A DNA stretch of 64,000 nt, from assembly GCA_963678705.1 (NCBI GenBank), contig OY783208.1:310001-374000 (forward strand), given 5' to 3'. Each line of letters starts with the position of its first letter. Positions within the stretch are counted from its first letter, which is position 1. Below are positions 34,701 through 45,672 of the stretch, in pieces. The translations under genes were made by a program, and so were the position numbers. A model generated the notes under the pieces. That model was not told where the DNA came from, did not search any database, and saw only the letters and a program-made list of their open reading frames with translations. Origin of the DNA: Panorpa germanica (Eukaryota > Arthropoda > Insecta > Mecoptera > Panorpidae).

Positions 34701-37257
34701 GGTACAAAAGAACAATTCCTCATCAAGATTTTCATCAGGATATTTTTCTCGGCACTCATCCATTAATATTATTTGAGGGTCTCCTCTCTGCATGATGTAT
34801 TCATTAGGGAAGTTTTCCCTTGAAGATCCCCAGCCTAAAATTATAACTCCTTTTCCTGCGGAAATAAGATCATTCTTATTTTTCGGTAAACACAATACTG
34901 GCGTGTCCTTCGGGAATTTATCCGTCGTTATGAGAATTGCACAATCGTGGTCTGGTTTCTCATAATCCCAGTCGCCATGCTTCACAAGTTGCTTAATATG
35001 ATAACTATTCTTACGGACCCTTCGATCTTTGTTGAATACTCTAGCAAAGAGCGCCATCCTGTGTTTTTCGTTAATTTCGCCTTCCTTGAAGTCTGCGTAG
35101 TATCCTAAACAGGAAGCGGAAGTTACTATTGCATCAGCTGATATTATAGATCCTGTGCAGATGTAATCATGTCTGGAGTTGTAGATAGCAGCCGAAGTTG
35201 TCAGATAATTTTGTGGTTCTGTTCCACCGGAAATACCATCTGGAACACAAACATTACATTAATAAAATAAAAACTAAAACACTTCCGGTAGGAAAAATCC
35301 ACTAGGAACAATCCAACAAATATCAGAATTAAGAATTTCCCGTCCATAATTAATGCCTTAGCGTTTATATTTAGGGACGAGATGAACGTGATTGTCCTTT
35401 GTTTTCAGAAATCGGAGTCTACTAAGTTAAAATCTATGAGATTTTAAAAATAAACATGGCGGACTTTTCCAAATTGGTTTGAATCTTTGAACAGCGGAAA
35501 GTTGGGTTGTGAACCATTATGGAATGGTCTTAATTTCTATAAAAGTGTACTACATATTGATAAAGTGGGTTACTAGAACTCCTTATATGTTAAGAGATAT
35601 TAACAATTAAAAAAGTCATTTTGTCTCTTTAATTATTAAAGGGATTCAACGTTGTACACATTCCAAATGCATGTGACATCACAAACGCTGCCAACCTTAC
35701 ACCTCATAAATGTCTGCTATATGTATTTATATATCAAAATATCAAATATTATTTACAGCTATTTCAAGGAACAATCAAATTTCAATATTATGTCTGCCTT
35801 AGCAGGGTTAAATAAAATAAAAATTTGTTATTCTTTGACTTGACTTGATTATTTGACTACCAACAGCTACAAAACATTACCACAGCACTGACCTACTCAA
35901 CAAATAACTGACCTAGTGCTAAAACTACAATTCAAACTTTTAATTGCTATATCTGCGTCAACATTTAGATATTCAATAAAATAGACACGCCAATACACAT
36001 TTATTAATTTAATTTGGGCCCCTAATTTTCTGAACGAAATTTCTAAATTTCGATATACGTTCACAAACAAAATTTCAGCCTTCTATCTCTTACAAAATAA
36101 AAGTTATTCACCAAAAAGAGCTTGTTTTGTTTTCCAAAATCACAGGTTTCCAGGAATTTTAGTGAAAAATCCAAGTCTTGGAATATTTCCCTCTATAAAA
36201 TAGGAAATTTTTAAAAACATTGTAGAAGACTTTTCCGAACCACGATACGAAATTTAATTTAATCGTATGACGTATTTCAATAAAAATTAAAAAATCGACC
36301 AAACCAAGTGTAAGGTTGGCAACCCCAGGTCCTGGTGCAAGTAGATTTGTGTCCACCAGGCCAAGGAGGTAGCGTCGGCCTCAACAAATTCTCCATGGTC
36401 TATGGCCTCCTCTTGCTGCATGGGCAAACGACAAATTCTTAGACCGGCACTTAAAGCCGGTATTTGCATATGTCAACCGGCTCTGTCTTGTCTATGTATT
36501 TGTAAACATTAAGGGGAAGGTATCCGTAAAAACAGCCTTAACAAATTCATAATCAGTAAAGAAATATTAGCACACATAGAAATTGCTTAGCGAAGAAACA
36601 CACCATGAGCTTGTGTCCTCATTTTTAGTGGTCGATTTTTCAATTGTTGATTGAAATTGATGTTAATAAATGTGTATTGGCGTGTCTATTTTATTAAATA
36701 TCTAAATGTTGACGGAGATATAGCAATTAAAAGTTTGAATTGTAGTTTTAGCGCTAGAAATGGTCGGCCATATTTATGACGTAACATGTTTTGTAGCTGT
36801 TGGTAGTCCTGTGTATCTAGTACGTAAAGAATAATAAGTTTTTATTTTATTTATCCCTGTTACGACAGACATAATATTGAAACTTTATTGTTACTCGAAA
36901 TAGCTGTAAATAATATTTGATATACTCACAAACGATTTGTTTTTCTAATAAAAATAAAACGCATTGTCAATTAATGCGAACTTTGATTTCAATTATCTCG
37001 AGTACGAAACGGTCAATTGTTTCCAAATTTTGAGAATAATTAGCTAATAATATACTTTATAATTGGTAAAAATTTGAAGTTCCTAAAACAAACAAGTCTC
37101 TTTAAAAAAAATTAATTATTCTTTCACTTCCTCCACCTTAAAAATTATTTATTTAAATTTTTTTTTAATACACGCGCATTGAATATTTTTTAGTCTGGTT
37201 TTTTTATTTGTCTGGTGATATTTACAAACTCTTTTTTATCTATTTATAAAAAACATT

Positions 37258-37301
<44 letters not shown>

Positions 37302-40300
37302 TTAAAAAGTAAAATTATTATGAATTTAGAAAATTATTAATTTTTTTTTTTTTTTTACATTTTTTTACAGTGACACTGAAGGAACTTCCCAACGGTAAAT
37401 AATATACTACACTGCTTGCGGCATTAATTAATTAACTAATTAATGATTTTTTTTAATTAATAATAACTAACTTTTATTACAGCATCAATTTTTTTGCATG
37501 GCATGTTCAACATATATAAATTTATTGTTTTGGCATGAAAGTAATTTCGGTTTTATTGTGTTAAATAAAAGTAATTTTTTTTATTGAATGGTTAAACTTT
37601 GGTTAAATATTTATTTGCCATTTTGTTCGATGACCTATTGTTGTACTTTTAGCAAGTTTAGGATTTTGTGGTCTTAGAACTGTAGTCGTTATCAGCAAAA
37701 GACTTAACCAAGTACACTTAGAAATAAATAAAAATCGTTATAACAATATGGGAATGTCCATTCCTTAACATTTTGGAAGTTTTTCAACAAAATAATTTAA
37801 AAAACATTCAAAATTTTTGTAATTTATGCTCCTACATTACATTAAATCAGTTTCTTAAACAAATCTAAAGAATTAAATGATGATAAAACGATGCCGCACT
37901 TTTTTATATTTTGTAGGCCTCTTGCTTGACAATAACTTACATACTCTTATATTAAGGTGAAACGATACTTGGCCATTTTTTCTCGCGAAATAAAGATGGC
38001 GATACTATACAGCAGATTAAATATTATCAGAAAAACCATGTTTTTTTATGTTTAAATCGTTTTATGTAAGTAACTATAAACGCGAATCAAAATCTAAAGC
38101 TGCAATTAGTTAGATGAATAACGTATCTACATTTTAAGCTTTCTTCCACTGACTTTTAATGAGTTGGAACCGCAAAAATAAATTTTAAAAATGAATTTCT
38201 AAATATTTAAATAATTCACTAATTAATTTTGAATCACTTAACAAAAATTTAGTATTAACAGTAAAAGTTTTAATCACATCTAATATTTCACTATTGAATT
38301 TAGATCTTTCTAAACTATAATTTATGCATTCAAATATAATATGATCCAAAGTTCCTTCTTCACCACATTGACATCTATCGTCGGATTTAATATTAATTTT
38401 GTACAGGTGAGCTGGACAGGTGAGTTTTACAATGATTACTTTTGATTCTGATTATAGTTGATATCATTTTGCGGGACTCATTTCTAAACCATCTTTTCTT
38501 ACTTAAATTTGGATGTAACATATAATAATCTCTTCCTTTTAACTGACTTTTGTTAATGAAATCTTGGTTTCTCAAATTGAAGTTTAATTTTCTGATTATA
38601 TTAAAAATTTCATATGAAGGTAATTTCACTTTCATCTCAATTTCTAAATTTATTGGTTCCTTTGCCAATTTATCCGCAATTTCGTTTCCTCTTATTCCAC
38701 AATGTCCCGGTATCCACATCAATTTTATGGTATTATTTTTATTTATTAAATTGAAATACACCCCCTTAATTTTGCGTGTCCAAATATCATTATTTGATTT
38801 GTTATCATTAGAATTTAAATTTTTTAAAACACTTAAAGAATCCGTTATTATTATAATTTTATTATTGTTGATATTTTCATTAATTTCCAGTGCTTTTAAT
38901 ATTGCTAATTGTTCTCCAGTATAAGAGCTAACTTTGTTATTTCATTTAAATTTATCAAATAATAAATGTGTTTGTACATATTTCTCAGTGGAAGAAAGCT
39001 TAAAATGTAGATACGTTATTCATCTAACTAATTGCAGCTTTAGATTTTGATTCGCGTTTATAGTTACTTACATAAAACGATTTAAACATAAAAAAACATT
39101 TGCGAATCAAAATTGGCTAAACATCGTTCCACCTTAATCACCATATTTAAGTTTTAAAGCATGTCTGCTAATAATTTTAACAAGTTGCTTAATCCACCTA
39201 AAAATTGACGCCATCTTTATTAATTTTATGAAATTCCATTCACAGCAAACGCCTAATGCATATCGACAATATAAAACGCAACGTGCAGGAATTGATACAG
39301 CGCCAGGGTCCAGAAAGGGGCGCCCAAAATTCAGGTGAAGCTCTGAATGAGCATGATAGATTTACGATTGGATTGCACCAGACTTTTGTAGACAATGCTT
39401 TGACCAGTGGACAGGAAGAGCAAAACTTTCACACTGATGACAGCCAAGACTTCGCAGAAAAAAGTACAGCGTTCAATGCAGATTGTAAGTAAATCTGAAA
39501 CGTGTTAAATAAGTTGCATAAGAATCAGGGGCAAGATAATATTTGTCTATGCAAAAAGTTTATCTCTCGGTAATACGAAATGCAAAATACGAAGTACATG
39601 AGGGACGAGCAAATATTGGGACTGTACCTTTGAAAATGAATTTTTCAATTCCCTATTAAACTGCTTTTTGCTTGTTAAAATGATTTTTTTATGCATATAA
39701 TAGTTTAATAAATTAAAAATTACCTGTAATTAATATCAAATTTATATTAATTCAATTTAATTTCAAATTAAATATTTTGAAAAAGGAATAATAAATTTGG
39801 CAACGCTGTTGACGCATGCGTGATTTGGTTCTTTGACTAATAAATTGTTATATTTTATATAACATTTATTCCGATTTTGAATTTCCCGCTCAAATTGGCA
39901 TTTGCAACGTTGCCGCCTTATAACCTACATTTACTGTTTCTTAAAGGTTTTATTTAAATATTTTCGTAAATAGGTATCCTTTTGATAATTTTCTTTTTGC
40001 AATAGTTACAGAAAAGATTCTTTTATATACACCTAGTTTTTGAAAGCCGTGTCACTATTTTTTTATAGTTAAAAGTTATATTATGTGGTGAAATTGAGCT
40101 AAAAATTATGATTTGTATGGAAAATGACTATTTTTAATCATGTATAAAAAGAAAACTATGAACCCTAGGTCTCTAAAATTTTGAGACAGCATGTATTTTA
40201 ACTATTTGTATCGACCCTTTAAATTTCACAACGTTTTCATCATTTACGTGAACGTCCTATACCTCCTTAATAAATTTTCAGGTGATGCCCCAGGTAGGAC

Positions 40301-42369
40301 TGATGTAGAAATGTGGAACGAAGGACCTGTAGCCAATTATCTCTTCAACGTGTCCTCCTATTTAAGCATCCATCCAAGTCTCCACGTGGAATCAGCAACT
40401 TTAAGGTAAAAACAAACCACAGAATATGTGCGAGAGAGAAAGGTATATGTCTCGATTTGTTCTCTATGCGCATGCGTCGAAAGTGACAGTTGTCAAGTCA
40501 GAGCTGTCTAGATATAATACGTGACAGTTGTTAAATATGACATTATATTGATGTAGAATAATGTAGATATGTATAAATATAAATATATTTATTAGTTTTC
40601 ACTGAACGATCACTGTTTTACCGACAGACGAGCTTTGTACCAACTAAAGAAATATAATTTCTTTACATATTTAATATTTATTATATCTAGACAGCTGTCA
40701 CTTTAGACGCATGCGCATAGAGAACAAATGGAACATATACCTTTCTCTCTCGCACATTTTTTAACTATAGGAAACATAGGCTGTATTATATTCTCCAATT
40801 TTCAGGGTTTTTAAAATTGCCAATGCTTCAATCCCGATGGAAAATAACTGTGAAAACGGCGAGCCCAATTTACTGCGAATCTCAGCTTATTGGTATACAA
40901 GAGCCCTAAAAAGACATGGAGCAAGTAAATGAAAAACAATTTAGTAAAGATTACAACCATATATATAGAACACTAAATTACCTGCTTTTTCTAGTTAAGC
41001 GTAGAATTTCTGATTCAGTAATGGTTTCTGCAAGGGAAGAGAAATGGGTGGACCTTGATTTACGTGCTGCTGTTCTTTATTGGAGCCGAAAAACAAATTT
41101 TGGTGTTGGAATCGCTGTTGAAGACCAAGAAGGGAATCCTATATCTACTGCATCTGTAATCCATCCGCCATCTTGTGATAAGGCATGTGAGTCCATCATA
41201 TTTTTCATAACCTTAAAAATTCTCAAAATGTTGTATCAAAAAGACAAAGAAATAAATGGGCTTGTGTCCTATGTCTTAATTTCTATAAAATCAGGTTCAA
41301 GTTCAATCAAAGTGAAATACAAAGACCGAGTTGTGAATATCTTGAAAACTATAGCTCCCACAAAAATTTGGTAAATAACTTTTTTGTAGATAATAATATT
41401 GTCTACAACTTTTGTTAATGACTTTTTGTTGTAACTTTAAAAACAAAAAAGTTATAAGCGCAACAATGAAACTCATCAAATTCGATTTTGATTTCAAATT
41501 TGGCGCCTAAGAGAATCTGCTACAAATGCCTCACCCCCCTCCACACTATCAGCGTCCACCCACCACCCACACACCAACACGTTTCAACTTGCAAACGAAT
41601 CAAATATTTATTTCAAATTCAAATATTTTGTTAGATTGATCTGGAAACTATATCCATCTCTTTCCTTCAACAGGCAGTTGAACAAAGTGTCTCAAGCTCG
41701 TCTTTATCTGTAACACATCCACCGACATAACCCTAACACTAAATTCAATTGTTTACTTTAGAAATATTTTTAAAATAATTTTACCCTCTCTTTCTTTCAC
41801 GTATAAAAATCTTATGCACTGCTCTAACACATTGTAATAATTTTTCTCCAAAATGAAACATTGCAAAATAATGAACAGAACTTGTGATGACTTACCGGTC
41901 ATTGACCTCGGTGCAGGTGTGCGAACATAAACAAATCACGATGCGTTGTTGCCATATTTACATTATTAAAATTAAAGTTATGTTTTAATTAATTTACAAT
42001 GTACAGGCGAAATATTTTTAATTATAGATTTCTTTTTAATTATAGCTTCCCCGCCACTACCCTGGCTCGCGCAAGGAAGTGCTAGGGGTTTTAAATATAA
42101 TCTCGAGAAATTGCCCAGGTAATTACTTAATTAATAATATTACTAATATAATTGGTTTGAACCTTGACTAAAATTTTTCATTTTTCATTTTCAGGCACCC
42201 TCGCTTAGATCTATATATCAGAACACCCTTTGAATACATTTCAGATCCTTCATTTACACAATTATACAATACTGAAGGATTACAACAATCAAATACAGTA
42301 ACAATAATCCCAAGAATTCGGCATAGAAGACATTATAACAGAATATATAACAAAAGAAATTTTGTATGA
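31717..42369 (+). CDS. Secreted TGF-beta propeptide-like protein without ligand domain
   Basis: Eight exons: 31717-32237, 37371-37394, 39246-39484, 40282-40405, 40806-40924, 40995-41186, 42046-42118, 42195-42369; 488 aa, all phases agree. Start chosen at AAAAATG because a signal peptide follows (MYFFWFVSLLFLTTISSYP). Residues ~20-170 are acidic and low-complexity. From ~185 the sequence follows the TGF-beta latency/propeptide fold: an amphipathic HIDNIKRNVQELIQR helix, YLFNVSSYL, LHVESATLRVFKIANAS, LLRISAYWYTRAL, and WVDLDLRAAVLYWSRKT with NFGVGIAVEDQEGNPIS. The end has HPRLDLYIRT and a furin-type site IRHRR, then only HYNRIYNKRNFV and stop. No cystine-knot domain was found in the following 3 kb; AATAAA occurs at about 42464. 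A protease homologue is nested in intron 1 on the other strand. It may be a free prodomain, a peptide precursor, or a gene missing a distant exon. Confidence 0.8.
32315..33125. mobile_element. DNA element with ~70-bp inverted ends in intron 1 of the propeptide gene
   Basis: Left end GGGCCATTTGTTGGTTTCTT continues to aaactacaccgctgcttatt; the right end (33055-33125) is its inverse (aataagcagcggtgtggttt ... aaagaaaccacctactgacc). Inside are a family H fragment (about 32470-32620) and a further copy of the left end at about 32666. A similar end fragment lies at 54285-54360. Non-coding. Confidence 0.6.
33126..33439. other. Intron 1 sequence, no feature recognised
   Basis: AT-rich with a C-rich patch at 33340-33365. 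No open frame. Confidence 0.3.
33440..34262 (-). mobile_element. Family A element, rearranged reversed copy
   Basis: Contains the tail and core modules twice (33480-33760 and 34070-34220) around a fragment of the long module (33950-34040), and ends AAAATGAGGACACCAGCCCA, an altered version of the family terminus. The other end is missing. Likely one element inserted into or recombined with another. Confidence 0.65.
34485..35347 (-). CDS. Serine protease homologue (catalytically dead trypsin fold)
   Basis: Secreted S1-family protein nested in intron 1 of the propeptide gene on the opposite strand. The main exon 35239-34485 begins at acceptor TTCCAG and encodes GISGGTEP, the equivalent of the mature N-terminus. 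Where active enzymes have TAAHC this reads VTSASC, so the catalytic His is Ser, while the flanking Cys pair (YICTGS / SASC) is kept. DHDCAILI keeps the Asp. The GDSGGP motif reads CSGDDGGP, so the catalytic Ser is Asp. The C-terminus ends IVQV. Two triad residues are lost, so proteolysis is not expected; such homologues act as cofactors or decoys in insect immune cascades. The first exon, MDGKFLILIFVGLFLVDFSY from 35347, is a good signal peptide, but joining it in frame needs a ~41-nt intron with a weak donor near 35280, so that junction is uncertain. About 273 aa. Confidence 0.8.
35520..36010 (-). mobile_element. Family A element, reversed copy lacking one end
   Basis: Runs from taatttctataaaagtgtac through the tail (agcagggttaaataaaataa) and core to acacatttattaatttaatt. 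Family E-like sequence (gggcccctaattttctgaac) follows immediately. No intact terminal repeat. Confidence 0.65.
36010..36290 (+). repeat. Family E fragment
   Basis: Shares the C-rich segment (gggcccctaattttctgaac) and the tttccaggaattttagtgaa segment with 10800-11050 and 25910-26110. Confidence 0.5.
36300..36480. other. GC-richer unassigned patch
   Basis: About 180 bp much richer in GC than its surroundings (caggccaaggaggtagcgtc and neighbours), inside intron 1 of the propeptide gene. Open on the minus strand, but no family is recognised. It may be a fragment of a retroposed transcript or a SINE-like sequence. Confidence 0.25.
36604..36930 (+). mobile_element. Family A MITE, 3'-truncated
   Basis: Left end GAGCTTGTGTCCTCATTTTT, then core modules, ending in the ctgtaaataatatttgatat segment. 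The right terminus is absent. Confidence 0.75.
37263..37298. repeat. (TA)n microsatellite
   Basis: About 18 TA dinucleotides in intron 1 of the propeptide gene, shortly before the 24-nt exon 2. Confidence 0.9.
37526..37565 (+). repeat. Solo mariner-like terminal repeat
   Basis: TTTTGGCATGAAAGTAATTT then CGGTTTTATTG matches the unit of the array at 29475-29915. It is a single unit in intron 2 of the propeptide gene, with no transposase nearby. Confidence 0.5.
37955..39140. mobile_element. Inverted-repeat DNA element enclosing a retrotransposon fragment
   Basis: Left arm from TTAAGGTGAAACGATACTTG through the aaatcgttttatgtaagtaa segment to agctttcttccactg (about 37955-38152). The right arm (about 38985-39140) is the inverse, ending ATCGTTCCACCTTAA. 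The arms are about 110-150 bp and nearly identical in their inner part. Between them lies, reversed, the RNase H and 3' end of a non-LTR retrotransposon. Located in intron 2 of the propeptide gene. Confidence 0.75.
38165..38960 (-). pseudogene. Non-LTR retrotransposon RNase H / C-terminal fragment
   Basis: Minus-strand frames encode an RNase H domain: SSYTGEQLAILKALEINEN (catalytic Glu region), IIIITDSLSVLKNL (Asp), and KLMWIPGHCGIRGNEIADKL (terminal Asp with the HCGIRGNE motif). Then comes a zinc-binding tail with CQCGEEGTLDHI. Reading shifts frame at about 38393-38410, and the 5' reverse transcriptase part is absent, so it is dead. A second, longer copy lies at 48595-49575. Both stop at the same 3' end (gaaatatttagaaatt). 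Confidence 0.8.
39594..40230 (+). repeat. Family D direct repeat (with 61313-61965)
   Basis: About 640 bp nearly identical to 61313-61965, starting gtacatgagggacgagcaaa and ending tcgaccctttaaatttcac. It includes cgctgttgacgcatgcgtga and aacgttgccgccttataacc. A diverged relative lies at 51640-51730. Fills most of intron 3 (39485-40281). No coding capacity. Confidence 0.8.
40427..40756. mobile_element. Family B palindromic MITE
   Basis: TGTGCGAGAGAGAAAGGTAT at the left and its inverse at the right, with long inner complementary arms. Fills most of intron 4 (40406-40805) of the propeptide gene. Confidence 0.85.
41255..42010 (-). mobile_element. Family A element, long version, reversed copy
   Basis: Begins AATGGGCTTGTGTCCTATGT (the complete right terminus in reverse orientation), jumps into a caaagtgaaatacaaagacc module and the long GC-richer module, and fades out near 42010. 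Fills nearly all of intron 6 (41187-42045). Confidence 0.75.
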
Positions 42370-42792
42370 AGAAGGTCGATAAAACAGTTTACTGTTATTT
42401 TAGTTTAAATATTGGCTGGAGAAAATAATTACTATAATTTAAAATTGAATTTATTGTTTTATAATAAAAGAAAAAATTAGACAGTAATAATTTTTAGATA
42501 ACAAATATATATTTGTATTTAGAATTAGTATAGTATAAAATAATTTAAGTTTTTATTGTATAATAAAATTTATATAAAATATAATACTTTGTTTTTAGTT
42601 TTTGAAGAACTTTTCTACAAATATTTGACAGCTAAATTAAAGGATATTTTTTGTTGCTACTTTAACAAACTTTAAGGACTTGTTTTAGGTCCTTAAATGT
42701 ATTTTATCCTTCAAATTTATGAACAATAACTGCACTAAAAATTGATAAAGTTGGCTAGCTATCATAACCTCAAATATCCAATAGTACAGCGA
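42370..42792. other. 3' flank of the propeptide gene
   Basis: AATAAA-type signals at about 42464 and 42563. Nothing resembling a cystine-knot ligand exon was seen in any frame here or further on to 45680. Confidence 0.45.
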
Positions 42793-43183
42793 TTAAAAGT
42801 GTGTCCAAAAAGTGTGCGAGAGAGAAAGGTATATGTTCTTATTTGTTCTCTATGCGCATGCGTCGAAAGTGACAGTTGTCTAGATATAATAAATATTAAA
42901 TATGCAAAGAAATTATATTTCTTTATTTGGTACAAAGCTCGTCTGTCGGTAAAGCAGTGACCGTTTAGTGGAAACTAATAAATATATTTATATTTATATA
43001 TAGTTTATTTATATTAATACATACCTACATTATTCTACATCAATATAATGTCATATTTAACAACTGTCATGTATTATATCTAGACAGCTCTGACTTGACA
43101 ACTGTCACTTTCGACGCATGCGCATAGAGAACAAATCGAGACATATACCTTTCTCTCTCGTACTTATTTTGGACACACTTTTA
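42793..43183. mobile_element. Family B palindromic MITE with extended ends
   Basis: The usual TGTGCGAGAGAG arms are flanked by a further inverted pair, TTAAAAGTGTGTCCAAAAAG and CTTATTTTGGACACACTTTT, so this copy is longer than its relatives. Non-coding. Confidence 0.8.
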
Positions 43184-43269
43184 ATTTATAGGAGTATATG
43201 TTTCCTATATAGAAGTACTATTGCATGTAGAGTAACAATAATTTTTATTAATTACTTTTTATAATTAAA

Positions 43270-43415
43270 ACAAAACGTTGTTTAATTATCTATGGTACCT
43301 TAAAAAATTGTCAAAGTCTGTACTACATACTTGCAAAATATGAACCCATAAAATACCATGCAACAAAAACGGCGTGGAAATAAAAAGGTATCGCCTCATT
43401 TGGAACACGTTGTTT
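43270..43415. repeat. Family H fragment
   Basis: Contains caaaaacggcgtggaaataa and ggtatcgcctcatttggaac, matching 30510-30580 and, reversed, 32480-32540. Confidence 0.5.
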
Positions 43416-45080
43416 AATTCTTTTTTGACATATGTATTGTTAAAATACAATTTTTAACGTAGTACAGTAAAAAATGAAACAATTAAAAGTCAACAATGAC
43501 TAGCAAAGCGTCGGTATGCAATGACTTTGAAAAATGAACAATAGACAAGGTTAGTAAAGGTTAAACATACACCTGGTTCTTCTATTATAACAAAAATGCT
43601 GAATATTCACTTCGTTACAACCCAAGGAAAATATAAAAATATAAATAGAGAAATAATAGGGGTGCTAAAGTGTGAAATAGGGAAGGAATGAGGGGTGATG
43701 GGAGGGGAGAAATGTAGAAGAAGTAATAATAGAAATAAACGTGAAGTATATACAACAATTAAGTATGTAATAAATCGATTAGGATGAAAATAATAAAAGA
43801 TACAAGATTAGCCCCTGAATTACTGCAACCATTATAACGACAATATTTGTCATATTTTCAATGAATGATTCTTAGTTTTTCAAAAGAATCGTAAGAAAAT
43901 GACCATATATTTATTGAAATTTTCAAGATTTTTACTTTCTTAGACTTTCTATATCTATTCACTCGTAAAACAGAATTTGACAAAATTTAAATATGTTGTT
44001 AATATAAGTGTCCTTAATTTATTGAAAAAATTTCACAAGTTTTGACCAGCTGTAAAGCGAGATATTATTAATAAAAGTGCGTACATTTGAAACCTACACA
44101 AAATAAAAAGAGAGGTCGTTTTTTTAACGTATATCTCAAGAACGATTCAACATATTTAAAAAAAGAAACTAACATAATGTAGACGAAGAAATAAGGAAAC
44201 TTTTGACTAGTTTTTAGAATGTTTGACCGGTTAGTTAAGAAGATATAAAGGTCGAAAGAATGGATGACAATTTTGTCAATATATCTTACACCGATTATAG
44301 GATATAAACTTGTGATTTTTGACGTTCTATTTTAAGATTTTTATAATAAATTAATAGTTTACTTATAAATGTATTAATTCTTTTCATCTTATATTACCTT
44401 TGGATTCACTAACTGTCAAAAAAACGCTGTCAAATACATTTTCTTTGCAACTACAACAACAAATAGATATTTTCTTGAATTAAAATAGCACTGTTCACTG
44501 CTTGCACGTATTAACTCGGTAATTCTTAATGCAAATGACATAAATTCATTTACATATTATTAAAATAGTATACGCATTTATTTTCTGATACTTTATAATT
44601 CAGTTGCAAAGATACTTTCATTGCAAGAACATCTTTTATACCTGCTGTTGACAGAAGGTCGTGTAAGAACGAGATAAAATATATAAGTAGTGTAGCGAGA
44701 GTGAGATAGATATATTTAATAACATCAAGGTAAGAAATGCAGTACAATAAGTGCATTGATTTTGAGGTTATATTTTGAATAACTAAATAATATGCACTAA
44801 TTATTAATTTGTTTAACGAAATAATAGTGTCAATGTGTTTTGTTATTAACTAAATACGATATTTGTTGTTATTTTCTTCTGGAATCGAGTTTGTAAAGGT
44901 ATATACTTAAGAAACTATACGAGTTAATATTAATTGTCTTATCTCATTACAAACATAATGAAATGATTATTTATAATTGTCATAGTGTTAATAATTAATT
45001 TTCTTATAAATAATCAAGTTTAGAAAAGTCAAAACATCTTAAAATAAGTTAAATTAAACACTAAGACTCACCTAGCTTCT
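43416..45080. other. Intergenic, upstream of the fatty acyl-CoA reductase
   Basis: AT-rich with no coding frame. A possible non-coding first exon of the reductase could end at about 44728 (CATCAAG followed by GTAAGAA), preceded by aaatatataagtagtg, a TATA-like stretch. Splicing to TTTTAG at about 45672 would complete a leader. This is speculative. Confidence 0.3.
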
Positions 45081-45083
45081 GAA

Positions 45084-45672
45084 TATAATATCTCCAGGAG
45101 TCACTGTTAGAAAATTAACATATTTTACGAACCATTGCACTTTTGATTGTTAAATATTTCACAAAAATTATCTATAAGTTGTCACACACTTTAAATTAAG
45201 AACACTTCTTTTTATTTGTCATTGATTAGCTTTTTAAAAAGAGGTTAATTGAGAAACTTTAATGACATTTATAAATAATTAATTCCTGAGCTATTTTAAA
45301 AGATTGTAGCCCCCTTACTTCTAGAGATATGTACATTTTTCTTAGAGCATCTTTAAAAGAATGTTTATTTGAATAGTACTAATGTCATTTAAATATAATA
45401 TCTCCAAGAGTCACTGTTTTTAGAAAACACTGCACTTTTGATTGTTTAATACTTCACAAAAATTAACCTCAAATTTAGAACAAAACACTCGTCTTTATTT
45501 GTCACTTATTAGCATTTTAAAAAGAGGTTAATTAAGAAACTTTAATGACGTTTTGTAAACAATTGAATCCTTTTTCTCCTGAGCTATATTAAAAGATTGT
45601 AGCCCCCTTACTTCTTGAGATATGCACATTTTTCTTAGAGCATCATTTGAATACTGCTAATGTCATTTTAGA
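45084..45672. repeat. Two-copy tandem duplication (~300 bp) upstream of the reductase
   Basis: The block starting taatatctccaggagtcact is repeated from about 45394 (taatatctccaagagtcact). Both copies contain ttttaaaaagaggttaatt and gattgtagcccccttacttc and end in atttttcttagagcatc. The second copy ends at the acceptor-like TTTTAG before the start codon. Confidence 0.75.
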
